From Pedobacter sp. PLR (lineage in GTDB: Bacteria; Bacteroidota; Bacteroidia; Sphingobacteriales; Sphingobacteriaceae): a stretch of DNA of 64,000 bases. Position numbers and translations under genes: made by a program. Positions 61,997 to 64,000 of the stretch are shown piece after piece; the first letter of the stretch is position 1, and each line of letters starts with the position of its first letter. The notes below the pieces were generated by a model. It was not told where the DNA came from. It ran no database searches and saw nothing but the letters and a program-made list of their open reading frames with translations. Location: contig NZ_JAPIVQ010000001.1 of assembly GCF_026239675.1 (NCBI RefSeq), positions 682,001 to 746,000 of the forward strand, in the 5' to 3' direction.

Positions 61997-64000
61997 ATGC
62001 TGAAAAAATTTTTCACTTATATAATTTTCACTTTATTTTCATTTACCAGTTTAGCGCAAAAATCTGTCATTAAAGGTTTAGTGGCTGATACCTTAGAAAA
62101 AAAGGTTCTTGAAAATAGTGCAGTCCTGTTGATCAGGGCTTCGGATTCTATATTGGTAAAAACAGCCCGTACGGACAAAAACGGACGTTTCGAATGGGGA
62201 AATATTGGAAAGGGCAGTTATCAGCTCCTGATTACTTACCCTAAAATGGCCGATTATATCCGGAACATCAATATTGTAGGAGATACGCTTGTTGACGTCG
62301 GAAAGGTAAATATGGAATTAAAGTCCAAATTACTGACTGAGGTGGTCATAGCGGCCACCAAAAAAGCCATCAGAATGCGTGGTGACACCTTAGTTTTTCA
62401 GGCAGACAGTTTCGCCGTACGAAACAATGCCAATGTACAGGAATTGCTAAAAAGGCTTCCGGGCATTGACGTGGACAAAAACGGTTCGATTAAATCTCAG
62501 GGGAAAGAGGTAAAAACCGTCCTGGTGGACGGTGATGAGTTTTTTGGCGATGATCCCCTGCTGGCTACCAGGTATTTAAAAGCGAATGCAGTAGATGAAG
62601 TACAGGTGTATGAACGAAAAAGTAAGGCAGCCGAGCTGACCGGAATTGACGACGGCATCAAGCAAAAAACCATCAATATCAAACTCAAAGACAATGCAAA
62701 GAATGGTTATCTAACCACACTGGATGCCAATGCAGGGAGCGATGCCTTTCAGGATTACGGCGGGATGATTGGTGCGTTCAAAAGTAAATTGAAGATGGCC
62801 ATCTTCGGCACCTATTCTAACCTCGACAACGACTCTAAGATCAACAATTCCATGCGAAAGCTCAAAGGAGAAGATTATGACCAGATTGAGATTGGAGACG
62901 ATGGCAGTTCCATTATGTATTCTTCCGGCGGTGATGATGATGACGATTACTATTCCTCTACCGGAGGTCTCCCGAGCAATATCAATCTTGGCGCCCATTT
63001 TTCTGATAAATTTTACCATAATCAGATGGGTTTAAAAATGAACTTCAAAGTATTTAATAACCAGAACAACAACCATAAAACTTCCACTTCACAGGAATTG
63101 TTACCTTCCGGACAGCAATTTATGAGTATGGGCACTACAGACGATCATTCTAATGTTACCGGCGAAAATATCCGTGGTACCTATACCTACCATACCGACT
63201 CTTTATCTATCCTAAAAGTATCATTTGGCCTGAAAAAGAACCGGAGTTATAACGAGTCCAAAAGTCTGAATGGCAGTAAAAATGAATTTGGAATACTGAT
63301 CAGTCAGAATAATCAATCCAACATTGGAAATGGCTCTGCCGACCTGTTTAACGGTAATATCAACTGGTCAACAAAATTTAAGAAAAAAGGAAGGGTCTTA
63401 TCGATTGATATTCAGCCGGAAAGTCAGAACAGCGAAGGCCTGGAGCGCAGTATAAACCATACCGAATATTACAATTCACAGGGTCAATGGAACCGCAGTG
63501 AAGACATTAATCTGATCAAGGACAATTCGGGTAAGCAAAATTCTATTGGAACCAGAATCAGCTATGCAGAATTACTAAGTAAACACTGGTCAATGGAAGC
63601 AGGTTATACCTTCAAAACCATCGCTTCCAGTAGTAACCGGTTAGTTTTTGATGCAGTTACAGGTGTATCCCAAAAGATAGATTCCCTCAGTAATAATTTT
63701 AAGTTCATTAATTTTTCAAATATTGGGAAGATGATCTTTCAGTATAAAGTGAAAAATTTCTCCGTATCAAGTGGTCTTGAGGCGACGCAAACTAATTTTG
63801 AATTAAAAGATCTGGATAAAGCCGGTAATTTCAAGCGGAATTACCTGAACCTCTCCCCACGAACCAATATCTTTTACAAAATCAGCAACAGTACGAGTAT
63901 GTCGTTAAACTACAATGGCTACACGCAACAACCTAGCATTGAGCAGATACAACCTGTAATTCAAATTAACACACCTCTATATCAGGTGATTGGTAATTCG
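61997..64000 (+). CDS. Outer-membrane beta-barrel receptor, TonB-dependent-receptor-like, 3' end beyond the window
   Basis: An open frame of 668 codons runs from the ATG at 61997 to the window edge. A signal peptide ends at SLAQ (about residue 21). A carboxypeptidase-regulatory-like domain follows (about 25-105, KGLVADTLEKKVLENSAVLL), then a plug-like region (about 115-215) with RGDTLVFQADSF, ELLKRLPGIDVDKNG and VLVDGDEFFGDDP, and a barrel-like part with an acidic patch of six aspartates near residue 315. This is the large family of outer-membrane barrel proteins of Bacteroidota with a receptor-like plug. The usual length is 850 to 950, so about a quarter is missing to the right. The substrate is unknown. 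Confidence 0.9.
   Translation, partial: MLKKFFTYIIFTLFSFTSLAQKSVIKGLVADTLEKKVLENSAVLLIRASDSILVKTARTDKNGRFEWGNIGKGSYQLLITYPKMADYIRNINIVGDTLVDVGKVNMELKSKLLTEVVIAATKKAIRMRGDTLVFQADSFAVRNNANVQELLKRLPGIDVDKNGSIKSQGKEVKTVLVDGDEFFGDDPLLATRYLKANAVDEVQVYERKSKAAELTGIDDGIKQKTINIKLKDNAKNGYLTTLDANAGSDAFQDYGGMIGAFKSKLKMAIFGTYSNLDNDSKINNSMRKLKGEDYDQIEIGDDGSSIMYSSGGDDDDDYYSSTGGLPSNINLGAHFSDKFYHNQMGLKMNFKVFNNQNNNHKTSTSQELLPSGQQFMSMGTTDDHSNVTGENIRGTYTYHTDSLSILKVSFGLKKNRSYNESKSLNGSKNEFGILISQNNQSNIGNGSADLFNGNINWSTKFKKKGRVLSIDIQPESQNSEGLERSINHTEYYNSQGQWNRSEDINLIKDNSGKQNSIGTRISYAELLSKHWSMEAGYTFKTIASSSNRLVFDAVTGVSQKIDSLSNNFKFINFSNIGKMIFQYKVKNFSVSSGLEATQTNFELKDLDKAGNFKRNYLNLSPRTNIFYKISNSTSMSLNYNGYTQQPSIEQIQPVIQINTPLYQVIGNS

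Overview
The window looks like chromosome of a Bacteroidota member of the Sphingobacteriaceae, most likely Pedobacter or a close relative. This rests on gene content and style: TonB-dependent receptors with carboxypeptidase-like N-terminal domains, a DUF4249 lipoprotein next to a receptor, LytS/LytTR pairs, a short GatC, a small DUF5670-type membrane protein, TAnnTTTG promoter elements, and A/T-rich spacers with few Shine-Dalgarno sites. The species assignment is inference. I see no tRNA or rRNA gene, CRISPR array, insertion sequence or prophage.

Layout. 1-7,150: a fragment of an MgtA-type Mg2+ ATPase at the left edge, a marR / NADP-oxidoreductase / YqhD-type alcohol dehydrogenase cluster, a LytTR regulator without a partner kinase, then a MacAB-type efflux operon whose adaptor gene has lost its 5' half, and an Lrp regulator. 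7,283-14,000: an MFS exporter, two orphan histidine kinases, two VOC proteins and two small proteins. 14,191-17,347: alaS and a MerR regulator transcribed divergently. 17,404-26,948: an outer-membrane HhH protein with comEC, a crotonase, a small exported protein, an LTA-synthase-like protein and a DPP-IV-type peptidase. 27,104-30,035: an Mla-type lipid transport operon and a YtxH-like protein. 30,310-38,133: a LytS/LytTR pair followed by an RND efflux operon. 38,224-43,794: two more orphan kinases around an aldose-epimerase-like gene, and a thioredoxin-reductase-like flavoprotein. 43,930-49,943: DUF4249 plus TonB receptor, bioA, NUDIX and a cation efflux protein. 50,058-61,352: mostly housekeeping genes (aminotransferase, queA, ispD, PduO-type adenosyltransferase, gatC, plsC, trpS, deoxynucleoside kinase, kdsB). 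61,353-64,000: a long spacer and the 5' part of another outer-membrane receptor.

How the genes work together. Envelope maintenance and export dominate: three separate export systems (MacAB-type, MFS, RND), Mla lipid transport, KdsB for LPS core, PlsC for phospholipid, and two TonB receptors. Signalling is rich in kinases that have no adjacent response regulator. Most genes are ordinary for the group.

What deserves attention: two genes that have lost their 5' ends at either end of the segment 113-3776, suggesting a replacement event or an assembly join; an exactly 21-bp-periodic phased A-tract array between an ABC permease and queA; a 14-bp palindrome overlapping the likely promoter of the RND operon; a kinase fused to a STAS/SEC14-like domain; and an outer-membrane HhH barrel protein directly coupled to comEC, a candidate DNA-uptake pair. 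I did not find a clear-cut new defence or mobile system.
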